Below, piece after piece: positions 35,634 through 45,887 of a stretch of 64,000 bases of DNA. Location of the stretch: positions 744,001-808,000 of the forward strand of contig NZ_FSQW01000001.1 of the NCBI RefSeq assembly GCF_900128895.1. Reading direction: 5' to 3'. The DNA is from Parasphingorhabdus marina DSM 22363 (GTDB taxonomy: Bacteria; Pseudomonadota; Alphaproteobacteria; Sphingomonadales; Sphingomonadaceae). The notes beneath the pieces are model-generated. The model made no database searches and was not told where the DNA came from. It saw only the letters and a list, made by a program, of their open reading frames with translations. Position 1 is the stretch's first letter, and every line of letters starts with the position of its first letter. The position numbers and the translations under genes were made by a program.

Positions 35634-38015
35634 ATGAGTAACAGGCGGCATGGCAAGCAGTTATTGTGGGGAAGTTCGCTGACGGCGATGCTGTTTCTGT
35701 CCGCATGCGGCGGATCTTCGCCCAGTTCCACTCCTGCACCCCCGCCGACCCCGACTCCAACCCCAACCCCCACACCGACACCAACTCCCACGCCTACACC
35801 AACGCCAACGCCGACCCCTGCTCCCACCCCCGCTCCTGGGCCTTCACCGACGCCTGGCCCTTACAATACAGCGGAATATCGCGGGTCCGATGGCCCGTCG
35901 CAGCACGGGGCGATCACTGCCTATGACGGCGGTTCCACCGGATTTGGTGTGACTCTGGGTGTCATTGACGGCGGGATCAACGCGTCCAGTGCCGAATTTG
36001 TCGGCCGCATCCATCCCGACAGTGCGGACTTCGCCGGTAATCGCGGAATTGCCGACGAGAGCGGTCACGGTTCGGCTGTCGCATCGGTCGCTGCCGGGGG
36101 TAAAAACAACAACGCCACGCATGGTATCGCCTTTGACAGTGATATTCTGGTGCTGCGGACGGATACGCCCGGAAGCTGCCAGGAGGACGATCCGGATGAT
36201 CCGGATGACGGCTGCAGTCACAGCAGTGGTGCGATTGCTGCGGCGATCAATCAGGCCCGGACAACCGGCGCACGGGTGATCAATATTTCACTTGGCGGAC
36301 CGGATATTTCGCGGGTCGTCCAAAATGCCGTATCCGACGCCGCTGCGGCGGGTGTGGTCGTGGTCGTTTCCGCCGGCAATGACGGGGAATCCACACCGGA
36401 CGGATTTGCCGCCGGTATCGCTGCGCGCGGCAACGGACATGTGATTGTCGCTGGCTCGGTCGGTACCAGCGGGAGCATATCTTCTTTCAGCAACCGGGCC
36501 GGCTCGGAGGCCGCCAGCTATCTCACGGCACTCGGGGAGCGGGTGCGGGCCGATGACCATGAAGGTACGGCTTTCCTGTGGAGCGGCACTTCCTTCTCCG
36601 CGCCCCAGATTTCGGGCGCTGTCGCCTTGCTGGCCCAGGCCTTTCCCAATCTATCCGGGTCCCAGATAGTCGACCTGTTGTTTCAGAGCGCCCGGGATGC
36701 GGGTGATGCCGGGACAGACAGCATATATGGCAGAGGCATTCTCGATATCGCTGAAGCCTTCCAGCCGCAGGGACAGACCAGCTTCGCCGGTTCGTCGGTG
36801 GCCGTTGATATCGCATCTGACCCGGGACAGACATCTGCTGCCATGGGCGACGCGGCGTTGCAGCCGCAAAATGTCGGAGCGATCATTCTGGACGGATTTG
36901 ATCGCGCCTTTGCCCTGGATCTGGCGCACGGACTCAGTGTCGCCACACCGCAATATCGGCTGACCTCTTCGTTGCAAGGCGACCGGCGCAACATGAGCGC
37001 GGCCAGTGACGGCCTGCAGATTGCGGTCAGTATCGACCGGGATGAAACGCGGGGCATCGGCCTCAACGATTTTCGAATGTCCTGGGACAATGCCCGGGAG
37101 GCCCGGCTGCTGGCCGCTTCGGTCATGACCCGCGTCGCGCCGGATCTCGAGCTCGCTGTCGGTTTCCGCCGCGGCTCCAGCGGTCTGGTGGCTCAAGTGC
37201 AGGACCAGCGCAGCGCGGCTTTCCTGGTGGCGCCGTCGCCGGGCCGGGAACGCGGCTTTACCGGACAGGCCCGGACAGCCTTCGCGTTGCGCCAGAGACT
37301 TGACAATTTCGGCCTCACGCTCAGTGCCGAGAGCGGGAGTGCCAATCCGGTGTCCAGTGCGTCCAGTTATCTCGAACTGGCACAGAATCCGGTTCGCGAC
37401 ATCCGCAATTTCGCCACCATCGGCCTGAGCGTTGACCGGAAAATCGGGCCGGCCACACTGAGTTTTGCCGCCAGCATGATGGATGAGAATGCCACGATAC
37501 TGGGTTCGCGTTTTTCCGAAACGCTTGGAGCGCAAGGCGCACAAAGCCTGTTTGCAGATGGCCGGGCGGACTTCGATCTTTCCGCCCTTCTGGGCGCCGG
37601 ATGGCATAGCTCCGCCAGCTGGCGCCAGGGCTGGACCCGAGCTGAATCGGCCAGTCTGGTGACCGGTGGCACCCTCCAAAGTTCCAGCTTCGCGATCGAT
37701 CTGACAAAATCCGGCCTGTTTCAGGGTGCAGATCAGCTGGCTTTCCGGTTTGCCCAGCCGCTCCGTGTCAGCAATGGCGGCCTCAATCTGTTCCTGCCCG
37801 TCGGCTACAGCTACCAGACGCTGCAGACGGAGTTTGGACAGCGCACGCTGAACCTGGCACCGGCCGGCCGGGAACTGGTCAGCGAGATGGTCTATGCGAC
37901 GCCATTATGGGGCGGATATCTCAACACAAACCTGTTCTGGCGGCAGGAGCCGGGGCATTTTGAATCAGTGGGCGACGATTTCGGCGGGGCGGTCCGCTTT
38001 CACCTGAAATTCTGA
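35634..38015 (+). CDS. Subtilisin-family (S8) autotransporter serine protease with lipoprotein signal and Pro-Thr linker
   Basis: A 793-residue protein. Its parts in order are a lipoprotein signal (MLFLSACGG, Cys near residue 25), a Pro-Thr linker (residues 33-76), an S8 protease domain and a C-terminal autotransporter-like beta-barrel (about residues 500-793) ending in Phe (VRFHLKF). The catalytic Asp is in GVIDGG near residue 112, His in [10 protein letters not shown] near 144 and Ser in GTSFSAPQ near 319. The product should reach the outer membrane with its protease domain exposed. An AGGGGAA site precedes ATG 35634. Substrate unknown. Confidence 0.9.
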   Translation: MSNRRHGKQLLWGSSLTAMLFLSACGGSSPSSTPAPPPTPTPTPTPTPTPTPTPTPTPTPTPAPTPAPGPSPTPGPYNTAEYRGSDGPSQHGAITAYDGGSTGFGVTLGVIDGGINASSAEFVGRIHPDSADFAGNRGIADESGHGSAVASVAAGGKNNNATHGIAFDSDILVLRTDTPGSCQEDDPDDPDDGCSHSSGAIAAAINQARTTGARVINISLGGPDISRVVQNAVSDAAAAGVVVVVSAGNDGESTPDGFAAGIAARGNGHVIVAGSVGTSGSISSFSNRAGSEAASYLTALGERVRADDHEGTAFLWSGTSFSAPQISGAVALLAQAFPNLSGSQIVDLLFQSARDAGDAGTDSIYGRGILDIAEAFQPQGQTSFAGSSVAVDIASDPGQTSAAMGDAALQPQNVGAIILDGFDRAFALDLAHGLSVATPQYRLTSSLQGDRRNMSAASDGLQIAVSIDRDETRGIGLNDFRMSWDNAREARLLAASVMTRVAPDLELAVGFRRGSSGLVAQVQDQRSAAFLVAPSPGRERGFTGQARTAFALRQRLDNFGLTLSAESGSANPVSSASSYLELAQNPVRDIRNFATIGLSVDRKIGPATLSFAASMMDENATILGSRFSETLGAQGAQSLFADGRADFDLSALLGAGWHSSASWRQGWTRAESASLVTGGTLQSSSFAIDLTKSGLFQGADQLAFRFAQPLRVSNGGLNLFLPVGYSYQTLQTEFGQRTLNLAPAGRELVSEMVYATPLWGGYLNTNLFWRQEPGHFESVGDDFGGAVRFHLKF
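35730..35861 (+). repeat. Pro-Thr dipeptide-coding tandem repeat
   Basis: About 44 residues of alternating Pro and Thr (later Ala, Gly, Ser) are encoded by degenerate CCN-ACN hexamers. The codons vary (ACC, ACG, ACA, ACT), so it is an old or selected linker rather than a fresh slippage product. Copy number may still vary between strains. It forms a rigid spacer between lipid anchor and protease. Confidence 0.9.
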
Positions 38016-38016
38016 T

Positions 38017-39954
38017 TCAGGCGCGCGCGCCTTCCTCGATATTGCTGTCCACGCTGGCGCTGTTGTGCCGCAGGGCCTTGAGCACGGTATCCACTATGCC
38101 ATCCGCATCGAGTCCCGCTTCGGCATATTGCAGTTCGGGCTTGTCCTGGTCCTGAAAGCGATCGGGCAGGCGCATCGTCCGGATTTTCAGGCCGGCGTCA
38201 GTCAGTCCGAGATCGGAGGCCAGAGTCAGGACATGCGCGCCGAGACCGCCTACTGCCGCTTCCTCAATGGTCACTGCGACCTCGTGCGAGGTGAGCGTCC
38301 TGCGAATCAGCTCTTCGTCCAGCGGCTTGACGAAGCGCAAATCGACAACCGTGGTGCTGAGGCCTTTGGCTTCGAGCCGGTCGGCGGCTTTCATGGCTTC
38401 GGTGAGCCGCGCACCCAGTGACAGGATCGCAACCTTGCTGCCTTGCTTGACGATCCGGCCCTTGCCGATTTCCAGTGCTTCCAGCCGGCCCGGGATCGGT
38501 ATACCGGTGCCGCTGCCGCGGGGATAGCGGAAGGCGATCGGGCCGCTGTCATGCTGCGCGGCGGTCAGCGTCATGTGTGCCAGCTCGGCTTCGTCACTCG
38601 GGGCCATAACCACAAAATTGGGCAGGGTGGCGAGATAGGTCAGGTCGAAACTGCCGGCATGAGTGCTGCCATCGGCGCCGACCAGTCCGGCACGGTCTAT
38701 GGCAAAGCGTACCGGCAGATTCTGAATGGCGACATCATGGACGACCTGATCATAGGCACGCTGCAGGAAGGTCGAGTAGATTGCGCAAAATGGCCGCATG
38801 CCCTGGGCTGCGAGGCCGGCCGCAAATGTTACGCCATGCTGTTCGGCAATGCCGACGTCAAAGGCCTTGTCGGGATGTGCCCTGGCAAATTTGTCGACAC
38901 CTGTGCCAGACGGCATCGCCGCCGTGATCGCGCAAATCCGGGAGTCGTCATTGGCCAGTCTGGCCAGCGTCTCGCCGAAGACATTCTGATAGGCTGGCGG
39001 GCCGCCGCCCGGCCCCTTGTCCTGCTTGCCGGACACGACATCGAATTTGGCAACGCCGTGATATTTGTCGGCTGCCTCTTCGGCATATTTATAGCCCTTG
39101 CCCTTTTCGGTAACGACATGGACAAGGCAGGGCCCTTCGGCCGCATCGCGCACATTTTCGAGCACCGGGATCAGATGCTCCATATTGTGGCCGTCAATGG
39201 GGCCAACATAGTAAAAGCCCAGCTCCTCGAACAACGTCCCGCCCATGGTCATGCCGCGGGCATATTCATCGGTCTTGCGCGCGGCATCATAGAGTGCCTT
39301 GGGCAATTTGCTCGCTACCCGGCGGGCCAGTTGCCGGATGCCCAGAAATTCGCGGGAAGAGACGATGCGGGCCAGATAGGCAGAGAGGCCGCCGACGGGG
39401 GGTGCGATGGACATGTCATTGTCATTGAGGATCACGACCAGCCGGTTTCCGGCCGCTTCGGCATTGTTCATCGCCTCATAGGCCATGCCCGCGCTCATCG
39501 CGCCATCGCCGATCACGGCAATGCCGCGACCCGGACGGTCGTTCAGCTTGTTGGCAATGGCGAAGCCGAGCGCAGCGCTGATCGACGTCGAGCTGTGCGC
39601 CGCACCAAAGGGATCATATTCGCTTTCGGACCGTTTGGTGAATCCCGAGAGGCCGCCGCCCTTGCGCAGCGTGCGGATCCGGTCGCGGCGACCGGTGATG
39701 ATCTTGTGCGGATAGCATTGATGACCCACATCCCAGACCAGACGGTCATTGGGCGTGTCAAACACATAGTGAATAGCTGCTGTCAGTTCGACCACACCCA
39801 GTCCCGCGCCAAGATGGCCGCCAGTGACGGAAACGGCATCGATCACTTCACTGCGCAGCTCATCCGCAAATTGCGTGAGCTGTTCGGGCTTCAGTTTTCT
39901 GAGATCGGCGGGGTAGGTAACCTTGTCCAGTAATGGTGTATCAGGCCCTGACAT
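38017..39954 (-). CDS. dxs: 1-deoxy-D-xylulose-5-phosphate synthase
   Basis: A 645-residue thiamine-diphosphate enzyme that condenses pyruvate and glyceraldehyde 3-phosphate, the first step of the MEP isoprenoid pathway feeding carotenoids and quinones. Visible motifs are [27 protein letters not shown], the ThDP-binding [16 protein letters not shown] and the transketolase middle-domain [14 protein letters not shown] use ATG 39954 because GGGAG lies 6 bases before it; ATG 39972 is also in frame. Its end abuts the autotransporter gene tail to tail. Confidence 0.97.
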   Translation of the reverse strand: MSGPDTPLLDKVTYPADLRKLKPEQLTQFADELRSEVIDAVSVTGGHLGAGLGVVELTAAIHYVFDTPNDRLVWDVGHQCYPHKIITGRRDRIRTLRKGGGLSGFTKRSESEYDPFGAAHSSTSISAALGFAIANKLNDRPGRGIAVIGDGAMSAGMAYEAMNNAEAAGNRLVVILNDNDMSIAPPVGGLSAYLARIVSSREFLGIRQLARRVASKLPKALYDAARKTDEYARGMTMGGTLFEELGFYYVGPIDGHNMEHLIPVLENVRDAAEGPCLVHVVTEKGKGYKYAEEAADKYHGVAKFDVVSGKQDKGPGGGPPAYQNVFGETLARLANDDSRICAITAAMPSGTGVDKFARAHPDKAFDVGIAEQHGVTFAAGLAAQGMRPFCAIYSTFLQRAYDQVVHDVAIQNLPVRFAIDRAGLVGADGSTHAGSFDLTYLATLPNFVVMAPSDEAELAHMTLTAAQHDSGPIAFRYPRGSGTGIPIPGRLEALEIGKGRIVKQGSKVAILSLGARLTEAMKAADRLEAKGLSTTVVDLRFVKPLDEELIRRTLTSHEVAVTIEEAAVGGLGAHVLTLASDLGLTDAGLKIRTMRLPDRFQDQDKPELQYAEAGLDADGIVDTVLKALRHNSASVDSNIEEGARA

Positions 39955-40062
39955 ATTTGCTCCCTGTTTCATCGGACGTTAGCGCCAATGGCAGGCGATG
40001 TCGAACATTGTGCAGCGCAGGCATGAACACAGGCTGACCTGCGATGCCGGACAATCGGACTC

Positions 40063-40521
40063 CTAGTTGCATTTCTGGCACACACCCCGGACTTCAATCA
40101 CGGGGCGGATGGAGTTGAATCCCTCTTGCTGCGCGACGCCCCGGACCTGCGAAGACAGGGCGTCATCATCGATATGCGTCGCTTCGCCACAGGAGTCACA
40201 GACGAGGAACATGCAATCATGCTCGCATCCCGGATGGCTGTTGGCGATATAGGCATTGGCGCTTTCAACCCGCATGGCGAGATTTTTCGCCACAAACAGG
40301 TCAAGAATCCGGTAAACACTGTTCGGCGCCACTCTTTTGCCACGGGCAGCAGAAACCAGCTCGGCTATGTCATAGGCCGAAGCCGGGCGGGAAAATCCTG
40401 CCAGGGCTTCGAATATCGCGGCCCGGGTTTCGGTCCACTTTTCGCCGGCGGCCTCGAGATTCTGTTGCGCGGCTTCCGCCAGTGACTCGCCGTGATGCTC
40501 GTGATGATCATGTTTTCCCAT
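40063..40521 (-). CDS. zur: Fur-family regulator, Zur type
   Basis: A 152-residue Fur-superfamily repressor. The winged helix (ASAYDIAELVSAARG, then PNSVYRILDLFV) is followed by a metal-binding domain with HPGCEHDCMF, a CDSC pair and a terminal CQKC pair, the cysteine arrangement of zinc-structural sites. The N-terminus is histidine-rich (GKHDHHEHHGE). With MerC-like protein next door, zinc is the likely signal, and a loss of zinc would relieve repression of uptake genes. The Zur rather than Fur call rests on sequence feel and neighbour, so it is moderately sure. Confidence 0.82.
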   Translation of the reverse strand: MGKHDHHEHHGESLAEAAQQNLEAAGEKWTETRAAIFEALAGFSRPASAYDIAELVSAARGKRVAPNSVYRILDLFVAKNLAMRVESANAYIANSHPGCEHDCMFLVCDSCGEATHIDDDALSSQVRGVAQQEGFNSIRPVIEVRGVCQKCN

Positions 40522-40616
40522 GACTGCAATTTAGGGATGTTGCGGGCTTTGGGCAAGAGAGGGGTTTTGAACTGTTTGTTTGGTCCTTCAGGTGCCGGGA
40601 TGAGTCTTTGTTTTGA

Positions 40617-40832
40617 CCTCAAGCGCCGGGCGCGGGCATCCGCCCGCTTGGCTTTCCTCGCAGTAGCTCGGGCGCGCGGTCGCGCTTGCCGACGCTGCGC
40701 GTCGGATTGGTGACTTGTCGTCGGGGCACCGAACCGAGCGCAGCGAGGCAAGGGCGCCAAAATCTTCTGGCGTCCGCCGCGCCTTATTGGCGCGTAGCCA
40801 AGGCGACGGATGTCGCCGCCCGGCGCTTGAGG
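40617..40832. repeat. 216-base paired-hairpin element with matching ends (REP doublet or MITE-like)
   Basis: The two ends are exact inverted copies for 16 bases (CCTCAAGCGCCGGGCG at 40617-40632, its complement at 40817-40832). Just inside each end is a 6-base-pair hairpin: GCGGGC-ATCC-GCCCGC at left and GGCGAC-GGAT-GTCGCC at right. The stems differ by paired changes while the loop is the same once inverted. The middle (about 150 bases) has further GC-rich palindromes and no gene. It fills the gap between zur and merC. Confidence 0.8.
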
Positions 40833-40840
40833 GAAAAATA

Positions 40841-41248
40841 TCAGTGCGTTGCGCGGTAATTGAGATCATGCCCCAGCGCGAGTATCGCCACGCCGAGCAT
40901 GGTGTAGAGAATTTCTCCGGCGCCATGATCTCCCTGATGGCCGATCGTGATGGCGCCCATCATGATCCCCAGACCAAGACCGCCGACAGCGGCTGGCATG
41001 ACATAGCCATGATCAAGCACGCCCCGGCCAAGTGTGAACAGGCCAAGCGCAATCGCGATGCCGATACCGATTTCATGGACGATCGGATCGAGCAGCACGC
41101 CAGCAGCGGAAGACAGCAATGCGACGAAGACCATCGTCGAAATGCAATGGACCAGACACAGGCCGGACACCAGCACCGCGATGCGGTCCCAAAGTCCGTC
41201 TTTGCCCAAAAGGCCGTGTTTGTTCCAGAGATTCGAAGTCTTAAACAC
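40841..41248 (-). CDS. MerC-domain inner-membrane protein
   Basis: A 135-residue protein with four hydrophobic helices. The first carries the MerC cysteine (SGLCLVHCIST), and an AIALGLFTLGRG segment and several His residues follow. MerC proteins import Hg(II), but in genomes without a mer operon this domain beside a Zur gene may handle another metal such as zinc; that is inference. Translation begins at GTG 41248 with GGAAAG upstream. It is separated from zur by the paired-hairpin element and divergent from the heme A synthase gene. Confidence 0.85.
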   Translation of the reverse strand: MFKTSNLWNKHGLLGKDGLWDRIAVLVSGLCLVHCISTMVFVALLSSAAGVLLDPIVHEIGIGIAIALGLFTLGRGVLDHGYVMPAAVGGLGLGIMMGAITIGHQGDHGAGEILYTMLGVAILALGHDLNYRATH

Positions 41249-41390
41249 GAATCAGCTTTCCGTCATGTTGCTGCAATGCGCAGAATATAGGTCCCAAGGT
41301 GTTAAGATACAACATATCATTTCCGCTATTGACTCCGATTTTGGCACATCAGGCTTGTCAGAATTCCCTTTTGTCATCACATAGCGCCCT

Positions 41391-42467
41391 ATGAACCGCA
41401 TCGCGCAAACCATGAAGCCCGGTCATGATGCACCTGGCGCACGGCCGATCGCCATCTCCAACTGGCTTTTATCGGTCGCCTTTCTGGTGTTCATCATGGT
41501 TATTGTCGGGGGAATCACCCGGCTGACCGAGTCTGGACTGTCGATCACCGAATGGAAACCGATCATGGGAGCGATACCGCCGCTCAATGAAGCGGACTGG
41601 CTGGCAGAATTCGAGAAATACAAGCAAATTCCGGAATATATCGAGATTACCGGCCCCGCTGGCATGACACTCTCGGACTTCAAATTCATCTATTTCTGGG
41701 AATGGGTGCACCGATTGCTGGGTCGGCTGATCGGCCTGGCTTTTGCGCTGCCGCTGCTGTTTTTTGCCGTTCGGAAAGCGATTCCCGCAGGCTATGGCTG
41801 GAAGCTGACCGGATTGCTGTTGCTTGGCGGTTTGCAGGGAGCGATTGGCTGGTGGATGGTCAGCTCCGGACTATCCGAACGCACCGATGTCAGCCATTTT
41901 CGCCTTGCGACCCATTTGCTGCTGGCGCTGTTTATACTGGGCTGTCTTGTGTGGACTGCGCTGGATATACGGCGCCTTGCCAGCGGCCATGTCCATCCTG
42001 CCCGACTGACCGGTTTCGGAGCGACGGTGCTGGTGGTGCTGTTCATCCAGTTGCTGTTTGGTGCCTGGGTGGCCGGCCTCAACGCCGGATATGTGTCGAA
42101 CACATGGCCTTTGATGAATGACTATTTTGTCCCCGGCGGCATTGATTATACCGCCGGAATTTTCGCTGCGCTGCACAGCGATCCCTATCTGACTCATTTC
42201 ATCCATCGCTGGTGGGCATGGGTTGTGGTCGGGTTTCTGGTTGTCCTCGCCCGCAGGGTCCGCAAAGAGGTACGCCCGGCATCGGTGGCCATACATACGG
42301 CCTTTGGCGTGCAGATCCTGCTCGGCATCGCCACGGTGATGACCGGCATGGACATCACACTGGCCGTTTTGCATCAGGCCGTGGGCGCACTTGTGGTTGT
42401 GGCAACGGTCTGGGGTGTCCATGTTCTGGGTCGGTCGAATCAAGGGCCAAACTTTTCACTCGAATAG
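41391..42467 (+). CDS. ctaA: Heme A synthase (COX15/CtaA)
   Basis: A 358-residue polytopic membrane enzyme with about eight helices. It oxidises heme O to heme A for aa3-type cytochrome oxidase. Recognisable segments are IVGGITRLTESGLSITEWKP, the heme-ligand region FWEWVHRLLGR, GLQGAIGWWMVSSGL, FIHRWWAW and the late AVLHQAVGALVV His. The length and the type without a disulfide-forming loop fit alphaproteobacterial members. ATG 41391 is the first start in frame. Confidence 0.96.
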   Translation: MNRIAQTMKPGHDAPGARPIAISNWLLSVAFLVFIMVIVGGITRLTESGLSITEWKPIMGAIPPLNEADWLAEFEKYKQIPEYIEITGPAGMTLSDFKFIYFWEWVHRLLGRLIGLAFALPLLFFAVRKAIPAGYGWKLTGLLLLGGLQGAIGWWMVSSGLSERTDVSHFRLATHLLLALFILGCLVWTALDIRRLASGHVHPARLTGFGATVLVVLFIQLLFGAWVAGLNAGYVSNTWPLMNDYFVPGGIDYTAGIFAALHSDPYLTHFIHRWWAWVVVGFLVVLARRVRKEVRPASVAIHTAFGVQILLGIATVMTGMDITLAVLHQAVGALVVVATVWGVHVLGRSNQGPNFSLE

Positions 42468-42508
42468 CCAAGGTATTAAAATACCCGTCGGGAAAGCCGC
42501 CCTTTCTC

Positions 42509-42537
42509 TTGACTTCAAAGAAAAACAGCGCCATTAG
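42509..42537 (+). promoter_or_regulatory. Candidate promoter for rplM-rpsI
   Basis: TTGACT (42509-42514) and CATTAG (42532-42537) are spaced by 17 bases, about 85 bases before the rplM start. The -35 box is good and the -10 box is weak, as is common in alphaproteobacteria. Confidence 0.4.
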
Positions 42538-42622
42538 CGCGGCACTTGGCGGGGCGCTGGCGTCCCGCTTTTGCTATTTTTGATTCATCGCTCCCCAATG
42601 GAGCTTCCACAGGAGTATGGCC

Positions 42623-43102
42623 ATGAAGGCTATCAGCAAGCAGACTCAGTCGGTCAAACCGGCCGATGTCGAAAAGAAATGGCACATTATTGATGCCACC
42701 GATCTGGTCGTCGGCCGCGTGGCCTCGATCATCGCCAATATTTTGCGCGGCAAGCACAAGCCAAGCTACACCCCGCATGTCGATTGCGGTGACCATGTCA
42801 TCGTGATCAATGCCGGCAAGGTGAAGTTCACCGGCAACAAGACCAGCAAGAAGGTTTATTACAAGCACACCGGATATCCCGGTGGTCTCAAGGAGCGTAC
42901 CGCGGAAAAGGTTCTCGAAGGCCAGTTTCCGGAACGCGTTCTGGAGAAAGCCGTTGAACGCATGATCCCCAAAGGACCACTCGGTTTTGCCCAGATGCGC
43001 AACCTGCATCTCTTCAATGGTACCGAACATCCTTATGATGGCCAGAACCCGCAGCCGCTGGACGTGGCATCCATGAATCGCAAAAACAAGGTGAGCGCAT
43101 AA
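42623..43102 (+). CDS. rplM: 50S ribosomal protein L13
   Basis: A 159-residue L13, with the typical [15 protein letters not shown] start region, [16 protein letters not shown] and the [19 protein letters not shown] stretch. AGGAG lies 7 bases before ATG 42623; the ATG two codons earlier is too close to it. The stop shares a base with the rpsI start (TAATG), the standard rplM-rpsI operon. Confidence 0.97.
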   Translation: MKAISKQTQSVKPADVEKKWHIIDATDLVVGRVASIIANILRGKHKPSYTPHVDCGDHVIVINAGKVKFTGNKTSKKVYYKHTGYPGGLKERTAEKVLEGQFPERVLEKAVERMIPKGPLGFAQMRNLHLFNGTEHPYDGQNPQPLDVASMNRKNKVSA

Positions 43103-43629
43103 TGTCGGACGTAAAAACAGATCTCGCCGATCTCAAGGATATCGCTGGTGACAACGCGGCGGAAGCACCAGCTGGTGATGCCGCAGCAGAAGCTGCCCCT
43201 CCGGTCGAAACCATGCCGCTGCGCGAGCAGGAGCTGGACCAATATGGCCGTGCTTATGCCACCGGCCGCCGCAAGGACGCAGTTGCGCGTGTCTGGCTGA
43301 AGCCGGGCAAGGGCAAGATCACGGTCAATGGCCGGGATCAGGAAACCTATTTCGCTCGCCCGACCTTGCGTCTGGTGCTCAACCAGGTGTTCGCCATTAC
43401 CGAACGCGAAGGCCAGTATGATGTCGACGTCACCGTCAAGGGTGGCGGACTTTCCGGCCAGGCCGGTGCGGTCAAGCACGGGATCTCGCAGGCGCTGACC
43501 AAATATGAGCCGGCTTTGCGGTCGACCGTCAAGGCGGCCGGCTTCCTGACCCGCGACAGCCGTAAAGTAGAGCGGAAAAAATACGGCAAGGCCAAGGCGC
43601 GCAAGAGCTTCCAGTTCTCCAAGCGCTAG
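43102..43629 (+). CDS. rpsI: 30S ribosomal protein S9
   Basis: A 175-residue S9. The last 130 residues are the conserved protein ([18 protein letters not shown] through to the terminal SFQFSKR, whose basic tail reaches the P-site). An acidic Ala/Glu-rich extension of about 45 residues precedes it, which I believe is common in sphingomonad S9. It is coupled to rplM and followed by an intrinsic terminator. Confidence 0.97.
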   Translation: MSDVKTDLADLKDIAGDNAAEAPAGDAAAEAAPPVETMPLREQELDQYGRAYATGRRKDAVARVWLKPGKGKITVNGRDQETYFARPTLRLVLNQVFAITEREGQYDVDVTVKGGGLSGQAGAVKHGISQALTKYEPALRSTVKAAGFLTRDSRKVERKKYGKAKARKSFQFSKR

Positions 43630-43650
43630 GTTTCAGCAGGAATATGTTTC

Positions 43651-43679
43651 AAAAAGGCGGCCAGATGGTCGCCTTTTTT
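43651..43679 (+). terminator. Rho-independent terminator of rplM-rpsI
   Basis: AAAAAGGCGGCC, an AGAT loop and GGTCGCCTTTTT form a 12-base-pair stem with one G-T pair, continued by a further T. The A-rich left arm makes it workable on both strands. Confidence 0.88.
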
Positions 43680-43706
43680 ATTGGGATGGGGCATGCAGGC
43701 TGCTAG

Positions 43707-44954
<1,248 letters not shown>

Positions 44955-44972
44955 CGCGGTTACCGTCGGGGC

Positions 44973-45887
44973 ATGAAATGGATCCTGGTATTGATTGTGG
45001 TCGGCCTCGTGCTGGGCGGTGTGCTGTACTGGCTCCTGTCGCAACCGGGGCCACGCCAGCTGGACATTGCGAATAATCTGATCCCCGGAGATGGCAACGC
45101 GCGTCTGCTGGTCAGCGACCAGATTTATGATGAAGACCAGGGTCTCGGACTCGATATCTGGGCGCCCAGATCCGGAGCGTCCCAGCGTCTGCCAGTTGTG
45201 GTCTTCATCTACGGCGGGGGATGGCATGCCGGGTCCAAGGATCATTATGCCTTTGCCGGACGGGCTCTGGCCCATCGCGGATTTCTGACAGTACTGGCAG
45301 ACTATCGGCTGTTTCCCGACGCCCGGTTCCCCGGTTTTGTGGAGGACAGCGCCAGGGCCGTTTCCTGGGTGCATGACAATATCGCACGGTTCGGAGGTGA
45401 TCCCGAGACCATCTTCCTGTCCGGTCAATCGGCGGGCGCGTATAATGTGATGATGCTGGCGCTCGACCGCCAGTGGCTCGGCCGGCTGGGCAAGCAGACA
45501 GATATCATCAAGGGTGTGGCCGCTCTCGCCGGGCCTTATGATTTTTATCCGTTTGACTCGAACTCGACGAAGAACAGTTTCGGCGACTATCACAAGCCCG
45601 ACATGACCCAGCCAGTGAATTTTGTCCGACCCGATGCCCCGCCCCTGTGGCTTTCAACCGGCACGGCTGATACCCAGGTTCGTCCGCGCAACAGCCGGAT
45701 ATTGCATGACCGGATGCTCGAAGCCGGAGGTGACGCGGAATATGTCGAATATCCGGACATGGGACATCTCGAAATCATGATGGCTGTCGCCAAGCCGTTT
45801 CGATACAAGGGCCCGGTTCTGGACGATATGGTGGCATTTTTCGACAGCCGCGCGGCGCAATTGCAGGCTGCGGCTCAGGCGGATTGA
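44973..45887 (+). CDS. Membrane-anchored alpha/beta hydrolase (esterase)
   Basis: A 304-residue hydrolase of the carboxylesterase/HSL type. An N-terminal hydrophobic anchor (about residues 3-22) precedes the oxyanion motif IYGGGWHAGS, the nucleophile elbow GQSAGA near residue 157, a late Asp in TGTADTQV and His in DMGHLE. It probably acts on small esters outside the cytosol; substrate unknown. It follows the threonine synthase-like gene by 18 bases and overlaps the flippase gene tail to tail by 13 bases. Confidence 0.88.
   Translation: MKWILVLIVVGLVLGGVLYWLLSQPGPRQLDIANNLIPGDGNARLLVSDQIYDEDQGLGLDIWAPRSGASQRLPVVVFIYGGGWHAGSKDHYAFAGRALAHRGFLTVLADYRLFPDARFPGFVEDSARAVSWVHDNIARFGGDPETIFLSGQSAGAYNVMMLALDRQWLGRLGKQTDIIKGVAALAGPYDFYPFDSNSTKNSFGDYHKPDMTQPVNFVRPDAPPLWLSTGTADTQVRPRNSRILHDRMLEAGGDAEYVEYPDMGHLEIMMAVAKPFRYKGPVLDDMVAFFDSRAAQLQAAAQAD

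Noticed and set aside
35630-35827. Minus-strand frame coding a Gly-Val repeat
   Set aside because: It is simply the complement of the Pro-Thr codon repeat in the subtilase gene.
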